Origin: Achromobacter mucicolens
GTDB lineage: Bacteria > Pseudomonadota > Gammaproteobacteria > Burkholderiales > Burkholderiaceae_B
Direction of reading: 5' to 3'
Assembly (NCBI RefSeq): GCF_902859725.1
Contig: NZ_CADIJP010000021.1
Span: 1 to 64,000 of the forward strand
DNA: 64,000 bases
Shown: positions 8,803 through 17,869 of the stretch, piece by piece
How the letters are laid out: every line of letters starts with the position of its first letter
Numbering within the stretch: the first letter of the stretch is position 1
Notes under the pieces: generated by a model
Databases searched by the model: none
What the model was told of the DNA's origin: nothing
The model's input: only the letters and a program-made list of their open reading frames with translations
Translations under genes and position numbers: made by a program

Positions 8803-8838
8803 CAAAAAAACCCTGGCATCACATGCCAGGGTTTTTTT
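8803..8838. terminator. Bidirectional terminator between bamC and a small lipoprotein gene
   Basis: CCCTGGCA and TGCCAGGG form an eight-pair stem with a five-base loop, with seven A before it and seven T after it. It can stop transcription from both convergent genes. Confidence 0.9.
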
Positions 8839-8871
8839 GCGTCTTCAGTGCGGGGGTTCGTGCCTGAAGGA

Positions 8872-9093
8872 TTACGACGCGGGGGTGGTCGAGCCGCCCG
8901 GGGTGGTCGAACCGGAGCCAGGCGTCGTGCCCGGGGTCGCCGGTGCGGGCGAGGCCGGCGGCGTGCCGCCAGGCGCGGGCGTGGTGGCGCCGGGAGTCGG
9001 GCTGGTCGCCGGCGCCGGGGCATCTTCCTTCTTGTTGCAAGCGCTGAGCGCGACGGCCAGCACCGAGGCAATAATCAAGGTTTTGCTCATCAT
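8872..9093 (-). CDS. Small low-complexity lipoprotein
   Basis: The product has 73 residues. The signal peptide MMSKTLIIASVLAVALSAC ends in a lipobox with the cysteine at about residue 19. The mature part is almost entirely proline, threonine, glycine, serine and alanine, an extended flexible chain with short TTPG-type repeats, and has only NKKED as charged residues. An AGGAG stands in front of the tandem ATG codons. It is probably anchored in the outer membrane as a spacer-like lipoprotein; no function can be given. It converges with bamC on the shared terminator. Confidence 0.75.
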   Translation of the reverse strand: MMSKTLIIASVLAVALSACNKKEDAPAPATSPTPGATTPAPGGTPPASPAPATPGTTPGSGSTTPGGSTTPAS

Positions 9094-9311
9094 TATTTGA
9101 ACTCCTGTAGATGACGACTCTTGAAACCCCGTTAGGGGAAACCAGAACTCAGGCTACAGGAAGGTTCAGGCCGATCGCGTAGGAAAGTTAAATCGTTCGC
9201 ATCCCAACGGCAACAAACCTTTCAGCTTGGTGTTATGTCTTTCTTGATGTGACCCGGTTCACAGACCTGATTTCTTTCTGTGTGACACGGATACGCGAAC
9301 GTTTCCAGATA

Positions 9312-10505
9312 CTACTCGGCTCGGTAATGAATCCAGCCCGAGTCCAGCCAATCGGCCAAGCATGCCCGTGCTTCGTCGGAAAGTCGGGCGCAGGCGGGAT
9401 GCGCACAATCCAGGCTACGTGAATCGGCCAGCAGGCGCAACGCCGCATCCGCGGGCGTCATTGCGGTTTCTCCGTTGATGAACAGCTGTTTGCCGCGATA
9501 GAGCATGCGGCTGCGGCGGTCCAGCACCAGACGTCCCGAAGCGGGCCAGTCGTCCTCCAGATCGACGTCCATCCCCTCGGGCGCGTCGAACACGCTGAGG
9601 TTGCTGGGCTCGGTCAGCCAGCACCCCAGAAAGCGCGACGCCAGCGCGTCGTCAAAGCGCAGCTTTTCCACCGTTTCCAGCGTGGCGGCCACCAGTGCGT
9701 CGGGTAGCGCCGCGGGCGTATCCACGGCCGGCTGGGCCGGATCGCGGTACACGGCCGACAGCTTCGGGCCGGGCAGGGCGGGTTCGCCGTAGGGACCACC
9801 CAGAAGGCCCACGCGGGCCATGACCTGGTCCGCGGCCGCTTCCAGGAGGCCGCGCGCCAGCGTCGCCTGCGTCGGCGCCCGGAAACCGATGGAGATCGTC
9901 ATGCAGCCATCGCCCATGGCAATGCCGTCGTGGGCGGCCTGCGGCGGCAGGTACAGCATGTCGCCGGGCGCCAGCACCGCCTTTTCCTCGGGCTGGAAGT
10001 TGCTCAGGATCTTGAGCGGCAAGTCCGGTTCCAGCGACAGGTCCTTCTGGCGGCCATAGCGCCATTCGCGCTCGCCCGCCGCCTGCAGCAGGAACACGTC
10101 GTAGCTGTCGAAATGCGGGCCGACGCCGCCGCCGTGGCTGGCGATGCTGATCATCACGTCGTCCAGGCGGGCGTCCGGAATGAACCGGAACTGGGCCATC
10201 AGCTCGGCGGCCGCATCGCTATGCAAGTCCACGCTCTGCACCAGCAGCGTCCAGTCGCCCTCGTTGTCCTTGGGCAGACGCGCAAAGGGGCCGTTTTCCA
10301 TCTGCCATTCGCCGTTCTCGCGCCAGATGAGGCGCGACTCCACGTCGTCGCGGCGCGCGAGTTTCTTGATAGCCGCGATGGTGACGGGCGGCTTGAACGC
10401 CGGAATGGCCTGGCGGATCAGCAGCGGCTTCTTCTGCCAGTAACGGCGCATGAAGTCGTTGGGGCTTTGATTGCCCAGGAGCGCAAGCGGATGGTCGAGG
10501 TTCAT
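9312..10505 (-). CDS. roxA: Ribosomal oxygenase, L16 arginine hydroxylase type
   Basis: This is a cupin (JmjC-type) 2-oxoglutarate/Fe(II) oxygenase of 397 residues, related to E. coli YcfD/RoxA, which hydroxylates an arginine of ribosomal protein L16. The iron triad is visible as HFD at residues 131-133 plus His192 in LPPQAAHDG. The N-terminal [16 protein letters not shown] motif is characteristic of the family. The C-terminal 170 residues form the dimerisation and winged-helix region. The start overlaps the stop of mutS by four bases, so it is translationally coupled behind mutS. Confidence 0.9.
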   Translation of the reverse strand: MNLDHPLALLGNQSPNDFMRRYWQKKPLLIRQAIPAFKPPVTIAAIKKLARRDDVESRLIWRENGEWQMENGPFARLPKDNEGDWTLLVQSVDLHSDAAAELMAQFRFIPDARLDDVMISIASHGGGVGPHFDSYDVFLLQAAGEREWRYGRQKDLSLEPDLPLKILSNFQPEEKAVLAPGDMLYLPPQAAHDGIAMGDGCMTISIGFRAPTQATLARGLLEAAADQVMARVGLLGGPYGEPALPGPKLSAVYRDPAQPAVDTPAALPDALVAATLETVEKLRFDDALASRFLGCWLTEPSNLSVFDAPEGMDVDLEDDWPASGRLVLDRRSRMLYRGKQLFINGETAMTPADAALRLLADSRSLDCAHPACARLSDEARACLADWLDSGWIHYRAE

Positions 10506-13156
10506 TGGAGGTGCTTCTTCAAGCGGTAAAGGGCATCCAGCGCTTCGCGCGGGGTGAGGCTGTCGGGATCGATGGCGGAAAGCTCCTCGCGCAGGGAGTC
10601 GAGCGCCTCGATGGTGTCTGCACGTTCGGCCTGCGCATACGCCTGGGCGTCGGCCTCGGCCGCAGCCGAGAACAACCCCAGCTGCGGCGTGGGGGCGCCT
10701 TGCGCTTCCAGGCGTTCGAGCTCGCGCGTCGCCTGCCGGATGACGGCGGCGGGCACGCCCGCGCGCTGGGCCACCTGAATCCCGTAGCTGCGGCTGGCGG
10801 GGCCTTCGCGCACTTCGTGCAGGAAGACGATGCCGCCCGCCGACTCGGCCGCGGCCAGGTGGACGTTGGCGGCCGTGGGCTGCTCGGCGGGCAGGCGGGT
10901 CAGTTCAAAGTAGTGCGTGGCAAACAGCGTCAGCGCGCGATTGTGCGACAGCAGACGGCACGCAATGGCCCACGCAAGCGCCAGGCCGTCGTACGTGGAC
11001 GTGCCGCGTCCGATTTCGTCCATCAGCACCAGGCTGTTGGGCGTGCTGGCCGACAGGATGGCCGCGGCCTCCGTCATTTCCATCATGAAGGTCGAGCGTC
11101 CGCCCGCCAGGTCGTCGGCGGCGCCGATGCGGGTGAAGATGCGGTCGATCTTGCCGATCCGGGCGCGCGAGGCCGGCACGAAGCTGCCAATGCGCGCCAG
11201 CAGCACGATCAGCGCCACCTGCCGCATGTACGTCGACTTACCGCCCATGTTCGGGCCGGTGATGAGCAGCATGCGCCGCGCGGGATCCAGACGGCAGCCG
11301 TTGGGGGTGAAGCGTTCGATGGCGCGTTCCACCACCGGATGGCGGCCGGCCTCGATGTCGATGTCGGCCTGCTCGGACAGCTCGGGCGCGATCCAGTCGT
11401 GGCGCTGCGCGTGTTCGGCCAGCGCGGCCAGCGTATCCAGCTCGGCCAGCGCCGCGGCGCAGTCAGACAGCGGACGCACGTGCTCGGCCAGCACGTCGAG
11501 CAATTGCTCGAACAACCATTTTTCGCGGGCCAGCGAGCGGTCCTGTGCGGACAGCACCTTGTCCTCCCAGGTCTTGAGCTCGGGCGTGATGTAGCGCTCG
11601 GCATTCTTGAGCGTCTGGCGGCGGCGGTAGTCTTCAGGCACCTTCGCCGTCTGGCCCTTGGTGACCTCGATATAGAAGCCATGCACGCGGTTGAACTCCA
11701 CGCGCAGGTTGCTGATGCCGGTGCGCTCGCGCTCGCGCGCTTCGAGCTGGACGAGAAAGTCTCCGCCGTCCGCGGCCAATGCGCGCAGCTCGTCGAGTTC
11801 GGCGTCAAAGCCGGCGGCCAGTACGCCGCCATCGCGAATCGCCACGGCAGGCTCAGGCGCGATGGCGCGCACCAGCAGGGCGGCCAGGGCAGGGTCCACG
11901 GACAGATGCGAGATCAGTTCGCCGATGCGCGGCGAGGCGGACATCGGTTCGACCAGGTCGGCAAGCGCGGGCAAGGCCTGCAGCGCGTCGCGCAGGCTGG
12001 CGAGTTCGCGCGGGCGCACCGACCGCAGCGCCAGGCGCGCGGCAATGCGCTCGATGTCGGGAAAGGCATTCAGGGCGGCGCGCAGCGCTTCCAGCAGACC
12101 GGCCGAGCCAAAGGTCTGCTCCACGTCCATGCGCCCGGCCAGCAGCGCCGAAATGGCCTGCTGGCGCGCCAGCGCCTGGTCGTTTTCGCGCAAGGGGTGA
12201 TGCAGCCAGCGGCGCAGCAGGCGGCTGCCCATCGGCGTGCGGCAGCCGTCCAGCAGCGAAAACAGCGTGGGCGAGTCTTCGCCCGACAGCGTCTGCGTCA
12301 GTTCCAGGTTGCGCCGCGTGACCGGGTCCAGCAGCACGAACTGCCCGGGCCGCTCGGCCGACAGGCTTTGCACGTGCGCCAGTGCCTGCGACTGCGTGCG
12401 CGCGGCATAGCGCAGCAAGGCGCCGGCCGCGCAGATGCCGGCCGGCATGTCTTCGATGTCAAAGCCCGCCAGCGTGTCCGTCTTGAAATGCGCCAGCAGG
12501 TGTGCGCGCGCACCGTCGCTTTCGAAGTGCCAGTCCGGCACGCGGGAGCGGGCGCCCTCGAACGGAAAGTCGAACTCCGCGGTGTCGGCGCAAACGATCT
12601 CCGCCGGCGCAATGCGGTGCAATTCGGATTCCAGCTGCGCGGGCGCGCATTCGGTCACCCGGAATTCGCCGCTGGCCAGATTCAGCCACGCCAGCCCCGC
12701 GCGCGGCGCGCGAGCGCTGCCGCTGACGCAGATGGCCGCCAGCGCGCGATCCGCCTTGGCCGGCAGAAGGGCGTCGTCGGTCAAGGTGCCGGGCGTCACG
12801 ATGCGTACGATGCGGCGCTCGACCGGCCCCTTCGACGCGGCCGGATCGCCGATCTGCTCGCAGATGGCGACGGACTCGCCCATGGCCACCAGCCGGGCCA
12901 GGTATTGCTCCATGGCATGCACCGGCAGGCCAGCCATGGGGATGGGCACGCCGTTGGACGAGCCCCGCTTGGTCAGTGTCAGATTGAGCAGCCGCGCGCC
13001 ACGCTCGGCATCTTCGTAGAACATTTCATAGAAGTCGCCCATGCGATAGAACAACAGCAACGGCCCGGCCTCGGCTTTGAGGCGCAGGTACTGTTGCATC
13101 ATGGGGGTGTGGCCCGCGTGGGCGTCGGCGGCGGTATTTTGCAGTGCAGAATTCAT
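10502..13156 (-). CDS. mutS: DNA mismatch repair protein MutS
   Basis: MutS (884 residues) recognises mismatches and starts methyl-independent or MutL-directed repair. The mismatch-reading [11 protein letters not shown] motif lies near residue 40. The connector and lever domains follow, and the ATPase domain carries GPNMGGKST (Walker A), FMMEMTEAA and [14 protein letters not shown] (Walker B and signature). The length is normal for the family. I chose ATG 13156, which gives the usual short N-terminal tail before [11 protein letters not shown]; a longer frame back to 13372 has no family character. The downstream roxA overlaps by four bases. Confidence 0.97.
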   Translation of the reverse strand: MNSALQNTAADAHAGHTPMMQQYLRLKAEAGPLLLFYRMGDFYEMFYEDAERGARLLNLTLTKRGSSNGVPIPMAGLPVHAMEQYLARLVAMGESVAICEQIGDPAASKGPVERRIVRIVTPGTLTDDALLPAKADRALAAICVSGSARAPRAGLAWLNLASGEFRVTECAPAQLESELHRIAPAEIVCADTAEFDFPFEGARSRVPDWHFESDGARAHLLAHFKTDTLAGFDIEDMPAGICAAGALLRYAARTQSQALAHVQSLSAERPGQFVLLDPVTRRNLELTQTLSGEDSPTLFSLLDGCRTPMGSRLLRRWLHHPLRENDQALARQQAISALLAGRMDVEQTFGSAGLLEALRAALNAFPDIERIAARLALRSVRPRELASLRDALQALPALADLVEPMSASPRIGELISHLSVDPALAALLVRAIAPEPAVAIRDGGVLAAGFDAELDELRALAADGGDFLVQLEARERERTGISNLRVEFNRVHGFYIEVTKGQTAKVPEDYRRRQTLKNAERYITPELKTWEDKVLSAQDRSLAREKWLFEQLLDVLAEHVRPLSDCAAALAELDTLAALAEHAQRHDWIAPELSEQADIDIEAGRHPVVERAIERFTPNGCRLDPARRMLLITGPNMGGKSTYMRQVALIVLLARIGSFVPASRARIGKIDRIFTRIGAADDLAGGRSTFMMEMTEAAAILSASTPNSLVLMDEIGRGTSTYDGLALAWAIACRLLSHNRALTLFATHYFELTRLPAEQPTAANVHLAAAESAGGIVFLHEVREGPASRSYGIQVAQRAGVPAAVIRQATRELERLEAQGAPTPQLGLFSAAAEADAQAYAQAERADTIEALDSLREELSAIDPDSLTPREALDALYRLKKHLQ

Positions 13157-13413
13157 GCCCGTGATTGTATCGGGGCGGGCAAGTCCCCGCCGAGCCGTCG
13201 GGTGGCGATTTGGCGGCGGGTTGCGATTTTTCGCATGACGGGGCACATGGACGAATGATGCGCACACGAAATAGGCTGAATCGCCCCGAAACCGGCTGAA
13301 ATCGCATTTGGAAATGGATGCGCAGTTGCTCGCGGCAAATGTCGCTATGTTGGTCGCCTGGCCGCACAACAACGCGGTGCGATGACATTGACCTCCACGC
13401 CATCGGGAACAAA

Positions 13414-13878
13414 ATGAAAGTCAAATCCCTGCTGTCTTTCGTCGTGCTTTCCTTGCTCGCCGCCGCGGGCGCGCAGGCAGACAGCTGCCGAGCCAATTAC
13501 CAAGGCGGGGAAGATTGCAGATACGACGATGGCACCACGTCGTCGAGCCGCTCCAACTACCAAGGCGGCTTCGATACGACCTACAGCGATGGCAGGACCT
13601 CCACCAGCCGGAAAAACTACACTGGCGGTTTTGACACCCGCTATAACGATGGCAGCAACTCCACCAGCCGGTCAAACTACACCGGCGGCTACGATACCCG
13701 TTACAGCGACGGCTCTTCCTCTTCAAGCCGGAAGAATTACACGGGCGGTTACGACACCCGCTATAGCGATGGCTCATCGTCTTCCAGCCGGAAAAACTAC
13801 AACGGCGCGCTGGACACGAATTTCCGGCGCAGCAAGGACGGCAAGGCCGATACGCGCCGGCCGGTTGGCGGCCGCTGA
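13414..13878 (+). CDS. Secreted protein of 20-residue tandem repeats
   Basis: The product has 154 residues. A signal peptide ([22 protein letters not shown]) is followed by DSC and then five full copies plus one degenerate copy of a 20-residue unit of the form NYxGGxDTRYxDGSxSSSRK. At DNA level the copies fall at 13501, 13561, 13621, 13681 and 13741, each exactly 60 bases, with a decayed copy from 13801. The mature chain is rich in Tyr, Gly, Asp, Ser and Arg and lacks hydrophobic stretches. It ends in a basic tail. Each unit has alternating aromatic and Asp-Gly turns, suggesting a beta-solenoid or a ligand-binding repeat. I do not recognise a family. It stands alone between mutS and the cold-shock gene. 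Confidence 0.8.
   Translation: MKVKSLLSFVVLSLLAAAGAQADSCRANYQGGEDCRYDDGTTSSSRSNYQGGFDTTYSDGRTSTSRKNYTGGFDTRYNDGSNSTSRSNYTGGYDTRYSDGSSSSSRKNYTGGYDTRYSDGSSSSSRKNYNGALDTNFRRSKDGKADTRRPVGGR
13501..13860 (+). repeat. 60-bp coding tandem repeats
   Basis: There are five consecutive 60-base units (13501-13800) and a partial sixth to about 13860, all in the same frame. Each ends in AACTAC or AATTAC. Sequence between copies differs mainly at third positions and in the Ser/Thr stretch. The last two full copies (13681 and 13741) are the most alike, so they are probably the newest duplication. Confidence 0.9.
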
Positions 13879-13984
13879 TTGATGTCGGTGGCTGACACGG
13901 CGACGGTCGCCCGGGCCTGCGGGAGCAAGAAGCGTAGCGCCCAGGGCTTCCAAGATTGCGTTTAGTGGCATCGCAGGCACATGC

Positions 13985-14072
13985 GTCATTTAGTAACGGT
14001 CGTATCTTTGTGGCCGTTAATGACCCATAGTGCGTACAGGGATACTTTTCCCTGGAAAATCTAGGACTTACA
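13985..14072 (+). promoter_or_regulatory. Structured 5' leader of the cold-shock gene
   Basis: Two hairpins can form in front of the start codon. One uses GTCATT and TAACGG (13985-13999) against CCGTTA and AATGAC (14014-14024). The other pairs CAGGGA (14037-14042) with TCCCTG (14049-14054) just before the ribosome site AGGA at 14063. Such leaders give temperature control in other csp genes. This is inferred from sequence only. Confidence 0.4.
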
Positions 14073-14282
14073 TTGAAGATTGAAACTGGTATTGTGAAGT
14101 GGTTCAACAACGACAAGGGCTTCGGCTTTATCATGCCGGAGCTGGGCGGTAAGGACCTCTTCGCTCACTACTCTGAGATTCAGGGCAGCGGGCACAAATC
14201 TCTTGAAGAGAACCAGCGCGTGACGTTCGTCGCCGGCCAAGGACAGAAAGGTCCTCAGGCGACAATGATCAAACCGATTTAA
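14073..14282 (+). CDS. Cold-shock domain protein (CspA family)
   Basis: The 69-residue protein is a single cold-shock domain that binds single-stranded RNA and DNA. It has the RNP1-like motif KGFGFI (after [13 protein letters not shown]) and the RNP2-like DLFAHYS. The start is TTG at 14073, with AGGA six bases upstream. No ATG exists before the domain, and the first residues ([10 protein letters not shown]) belong to it, so TTG is well supported. The gene is monocistronic between a structured leader and a terminator. Confidence 0.93.
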   Translation: MKIETGIVKWFNNDKGFGFIMPELGGKDLFAHYSEIQGSGHKSLEENQRVTFVAGQGQKGPQATMIKPI

Positions 14283-14292
14283 GAACTGGCTG

Positions 14293-14310
14293 GCTTGCCT
14301 TAAGGCAAGC
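14293..14310. other. 18-base perfect palindrome after the cold-shock gene
   Basis: GCTTGCCTTAAGGCAAGC is self-complementary. It lies ten bases after the csp stop and 20 bases before the terminator hairpin. It may be an mRNA-end hairpin. Confidence 0.45.
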
Positions 14311-14330
14311 GGGCTGGCACCTAGCAAGTG

Positions 14331-14366
14331 GGGCCGAATCCTTTGAAGCAAGGGATTCGGCCCTTT
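14331..14366 (+). terminator. Rho-independent terminator of the cold-shock gene
   Basis: GGGCCGAATCC (14331-14341) pairs with GGATTCGGCCC (14353-14363) as an 11-pair perfect stem followed by TTT. Confidence 0.8.
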
Positions 14367-14530
14367 GACTTTGGATCACGGTCGGCATTGCTGTTTGGGG
14401 TGGGACTTATGGGTGGGATGCCCGAGGCGCGTGAGCGGCGCCCCGGCTACGCCAACTTGCAGCCCCAACGCGCCGCCGGGCACAATCTGCACGGCGTGGC
14501 GCGTGTGGACGCCGCGGGAGTTTCAACGCC

Positions 14531-15433
14531 ATGCCCGATATTGCCGTTCCTGACGTGCTGGATGCCAGCGAGCGCGTTTCCATTTCCAGCGGCGACCACC
14601 AGGCCGAGTTCGCGCCCGGCGGCGGCGGGCGGCTGACGCGGCTGTCCACCGGCGGACACGACTGGATCGTGCCGCTGACCGCCACCGAATGGCCGGCGGG
14701 CCGATGGCCGCGCGCCGGATCCTACCCGCTGGCGCCGTATTCCAACCGGATCCGCGATGGCGTTTTCACGTTCAATGGCGCCCGCTACGCATTGCAGTCC
14801 GTGCCCAACCGGCCGCAGGCGATTCATGGCTCGGGGCTGTTCCAGTCCTGGCAGGTTCGCAATCTGACGCCCGACAGTGTCGATCTGGTGCTGGAGCAGC
14901 CGGCCGGCGTGCTGGGGTGGCCCTGGCCGTTTGAATGCGTGCAGCGCTGGCGGCTGGACAGCCGCGGGCTGAGCCTGAAGATGGCCATTACCAATCGAGG
15001 CGACACGCCGATGCCGTGCGGGATGGGCATCCATCCGTATTTCACGGCGCAGCGCGTCACGCTGCACGCCCGGCGCATCTGGCCGTCGGACGAGAATGGC
15101 TTGCCCACGGGCAGCAAGACGACGACGGTGCGAGAGCTGCGCCAGTCCGCCGAGGGCTGCGACACGTACCTGTCGCAATGGCAGGGCCGCGCGACGCTGC
15201 ACTGGCCCGACGGCCACGAACTGGCGCTGCATGCCGACCCGGCGTTCGCGCATCTGGTTGTGTACACGGCGCCGGGCTCGGATTTTCTTTGTGTGGAACC
15301 GGTCAGCAACGTGGCCGATGCCTTCAATCTGGCGGCGGCCGGCGATACCCGGACCGGCATGCAGGTGCTGGAACCTGGAGAGCGTTTTGCCGCCACGCTT
15401 CTGCTGGGGCTTGCGCCAGCGCGGAAAAAGTGA
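14531..15433 (+). CDS. Aldose 1-epimerase family protein
   Basis: The product has 300 residues with the galactose mutarotase fold. Visible are SYPLAPYSNRIRDGVF (substrate arginine), AIHGSGLFQSW, MGIHPYF (catalytic-type histidine) and VLEPGERF near the end (the general-base glutamate position). It interconverts anomers of a sugar or a sugar-phosphate; the exact sugar is unknown. The protein has no signal peptide, so it acts in the cytoplasm. The upstream region is short, and the small gene at 15501 follows with a 67-base gap. Confidence 0.85.
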   Translation: MPDIAVPDVLDASERVSISSGDHQAEFAPGGGGRLTRLSTGGHDWIVPLTATEWPAGRWPRAGSYPLAPYSNRIRDGVFTFNGARYALQSVPNRPQAIHGSGLFQSWQVRNLTPDSVDLVLEQPAGVLGWPWPFECVQRWRLDSRGLSLKMAITNRGDTPMPCGMGIHPYFTAQRVTLHARRIWPSDENGLPTGSKTTTVRELRQSAEGCDTYLSQWQGRATLHWPDGHELALHADPAFAHLVVYTAPGSDFLCVEPVSNVADAFNLAAAGDTRTGMQVLEPGERFAATLLLGLAPARKK

Positions 15434-15500
15434 ATGGCAGCTTGGTAACCGCCGCACCCTGCGGCGATAATCCGCTCAAACCAGAATCAGGAGTCGTTAC

Positions 15501-15857
15501 GTGAAAAAGCTCAGCACCGAACAATTGCAGGCTGCGGTCGAGACGCTTCGCCGGACACAGGCCAAGCTGGCTCGCGCGGGCAACCTGCCGCTTGAGCCCA
15601 CCATCTACGCCAGCGCCAAGGGTTTTCGCCGCAACGTGCCCGATTATGTGTGGTCCTGGCTGTCCGGTCTGCTGGCGCCGCACAAGAGCCTGTCGGCCTG
15701 GATGGACACGCACCAGCCGGGCTGGCGCGAAGGCAAGACGCCGGCGGCCGCCGTCTATGCCCGCACGGAAAACGGCTGGTTCCAGTGGCTGATCGCCGAA
15801 CTGGAAGCCGAAATCAACGACCCGCACGCGCGCGCCAAGCGCGAAGGCCGAGGCTGA
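15501..15857 (+). CDS. Conserved-type hypothetical protein (118 aa)
   Basis: I do not recognise this 118-residue protein. It is soluble. It begins with a helix (STEQLQAAVETLRRTQAKLARAG) and has a tryptophan-rich centre (DYVWSWLSGLLAPHKSLSAWMDTHQPGW). A second helix, NGWFQWLIAELEAEIND, and a basic tail follow. Codon use is like that of its neighbours, and it has a plausible AGGAG ribosome site before GTCGTTACGTG. It may share a transcript with the epimerase gene. No function can be assigned. Confidence 0.6.
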   Translation: MKKLSTEQLQAAVETLRRTQAKLARAGNLPLEPTIYASAKGFRRNVPDYVWSWLSGLLAPHKSLSAWMDTHQPGWREGKTPAAAVYARTENGWFQWLIAELEAEINDPHARAKREGRG

Positions 15858-15921
15858 CTGGCCTGATCGCGCCCGGCGCGGGGCGCCGGCGCACGCGATC
15901 CCGCTCGGGATCGCCGCGTTT

Positions 15922-16935
15922 CTAGAACCCTTCCAGCACGATCTTGCCGCGCGCCTTGCCGCTTTCGATGAAGGCGTGGGCGCGGCGCAGGTTTTCCGCG
16001 TTGATCTTGCCGTAGTGCTCGCCCAGCGTGGTGCGCAGCGTGCCGTTGTCGATCAGGCGGGCAGCTTGATTCAACAGTTCGTGCTGCGCGATGAGGTCGG
16101 GCGTGTTGTGCAGCGGCCGGGCAAACATGAATTCCCAATGCAGCGAGGCTGACTTTCCCTTGAGCAGCCGCACATCGATCGCGGCCGGGTCGTCGATCAG
16201 CGCAATCTTGCCCTGCGGCGCAATCCCTTCGGCCATCTGCGGGAAATGCGCGTCCGTGTGCGTCAGGCCGGCGATGTAGCTCACATTGTCAAAGCCGATG
16301 CGCTTGAGTTCGCCGGCCAGCGGTTGGGTGTGATCGATGACGTGATGCGCGCCCAGGTCGCGCACCCAGGCCTGGGTCTCGGGACGCGAGGCCGTGCAGA
16401 TCACGGTCAGGCCGGTGAGCTGTCGCGCCAGCTGCACCAGGATCGAGCCAACCCCGCCGGCCGCCCCGATGACGAGCAGGCTGCGCTGGCTGGGCGCGGC
16501 GTTGTCCAGGACCCGCAAGCGGTCGAATAGCAGTTCCCAAGCGGTGATCGTGGTCAGGGGCAGGGCGGCCGCCTGCGCAAAATCCAGGCTCTTGGGCATG
16601 TGGCCGACGATGCGCTCGTCCACGACATGGCGTTCGCTGTTGGCGCCCGGACGGGTCAGGGCGCCGGCATACCAGACGCGGTCGCCCGGCTTGAAGAGGC
16701 TGGTGCGCGCGCCGACCGCGCGCACGATGCCGGCGGCGTCCCAGCCGATGATTTCGGGCTGGCCGTCCTTGGGCTTGCGGTTGGCGCGGATCTTGACATC
16801 CACGGGGTTGACCGAGATGGCGTGCACGTCCACCAGCAGGTCGTGGTCGCCCGGCACGGGTTCGGGGGCGGTGATGTCCTGCAGGGCGTCGGCGTTGTCG
16901 GCGGGCAGGTTCTTGAAGTAGGCAATGGCTTTCAT
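15922..16935 (-). CDS. Zinc-independent alcohol dehydrogenase / quinone oxidoreductase-like (MDR family)
   Basis: The 337-residue medium-chain reductase has the catalytic N-terminal fold (VDVHAISVNPVDVKIR, then IIGWDAAGIV) and the NAD(P)-binding motif GAAGGVGS at residues 157-164. The structural zinc cysteines are absent, as in quinone oxidoreductases. It probably reduces an activated ketone or quinone with NADPH. It sits immediately downstream of an SDR gene on the same strand (27-base gap) and opposite a LysR gene, so the three form a small redox locus. Confidence 0.85.
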   Translation of the reverse strand: MKAIAYFKNLPADNADALQDITAPEPVPGDHDLLVDVHAISVNPVDVKIRANRKPKDGQPEIIGWDAAGIVRAVGARTSLFKPGDRVWYAGALTRPGANSERHVVDERIVGHMPKSLDFAQAAALPLTTITAWELLFDRLRVLDNAAPSQRSLLVIGAAGGVGSILVQLARQLTGLTVICTASRPETQAWVRDLGAHHVIDHTQPLAGELKRIGFDNVSYIAGLTHTDAHFPQMAEGIAPQGKIALIDDPAAIDVRLLKGKSASLHWEFMFARPLHNTPDLIAQHELLNQAARLIDNGTLRTTLGEHYGKINAENLRRAHAFIESGKARGKIVLEGF

Positions 16936-16962
16936 GGCGGGAGCGTCCGGCGGTTCAGGGAT

Positions 16963-17757
16963 TCAGATGATGGAGCGGACTACGCCGCCGTCCACGCGCA
17001 GGGCCGCGCCGTTGGTGGCCGACGCTTGGGTCGAGCAGGTGTAGACGACCATGTTGGCCACTTCTTGCACGGTGGCCAGCCGGCGCAGCAGCGAGGTGGG
17101 ACGATGCTGGGCGATGAAGTCCCGCTCCATCTGCGCTTGCGAGACGCCTTGCTCCTTGGCCATTTCCGCGAAGAAGTCGGCGACCCCGTCGGACCGGGTG
17201 GGGCCGGGCAGCACGGCGTTGACGGTGACGTTGGTGCCGGCGGTCAGCTCGGCCAGGCCGCGCGAGACCGCGAGCTGGGCGGTCTTGCTGACGCCGTAGT
17301 GGATCATCTCGGCGGGAATCTGCACGGCGGATTCGCTGGAAATGAACACGATTCGGCCCCAGTTGGCGGCCAGCATGCGCGGCAGGTAGTAGCGCGACAG
17401 CCGGATGCCGCTCATGACGTTGGTGTCCATCATGGACTGCCAGTCGTCGTCGGTGATTTCGGTGAAGGACTTGGGCGTGAAGGTGCCGGCATTGTTGACC
17501 AGGATGTCCACGTCGGGATGCGCGGCGCATACCGAGGCGGCGCCGTCCGCGGTGGCCAGGTCCGCCTGCACGGTCGTGACCTGGGCGTCTGCAACTTGCT
17601 GCGTGACGGTCTCAGCGGCTTGCGCCAGCTTGGTTGCATTGCGGCCGTGCAGGACGACCTGCGCGCCGGCCTCGGCCAGTCCAATGGCAATCGCCAGCCC
17701 AATGCCACCGGACGATCCGGTGACAAGCGCCTTCTTGCCGTTCAGTTCGATTTTCAT
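16963..17757 (-). CDS. Short-chain dehydrogenase/reductase
   Basis: The 264-residue SDR shows the cofactor motif TGSSGGIG (residues 13-20), VNNAG at about 88-91, the active serine near 140 and YGVSK (Tyr154, Lys158). The C-terminus keeps GAALRVDGG. It should be an NAD(P)-dependent oxidoreductase; the substrate is unknown. I chose ATG 17757 over an upstream ATG at 17802, because MKIELNGKKALVTG is the family start. It is the first gene of a pair with the quinone-reductase-like gene and diverges from the LysR gene at 17870. Confidence 0.88.
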   Translation of the reverse strand: MKIELNGKKALVTGSSGGIGLAIAIGLAEAGAQVVLHGRNATKLAQAAETVTQQVADAQVTTVQADLATADGAASVCAAHPDVDILVNNAGTFTPKSFTEITDDDWQSMMDTNVMSGIRLSRYYLPRMLAANWGRIVFISSESAVQIPAEMIHYGVSKTAQLAVSRGLAELTAGTNVTVNAVLPGPTRSDGVADFFAEMAKEQGVSQAQMERDFIAQHRPTSLLRRLATVQEVANMVVYTCSTQASATNGAALRVDGGVVRSII

Positions 17758-17869
17758 GCGGGAACTCCTTGCGTGTTGGGGAATGAATGCATGATTACCC
17801 ACTCCGAACCGATGAAAAACGGGCTAGCATCGCAGGCAGTTTCAATAAATTTTTGAAAATGAGGGCGAA

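Noticed and set aside
9233-9448. Small frame between the lipoprotein and roxA
   Set aside because: It overlaps roxA in another frame, has no ribosome site and shows no family features.
10505-13258. 917-codon open frame opposite mutS
   Set aside because: It is a shadow of mutS, with an arginine- and glutamine-rich translation of no family character.
13501-13860. CRISPR-like repeats
   Set aside because: The 60-base units are contiguous, without spacers, and are in frame in a secreted protein.
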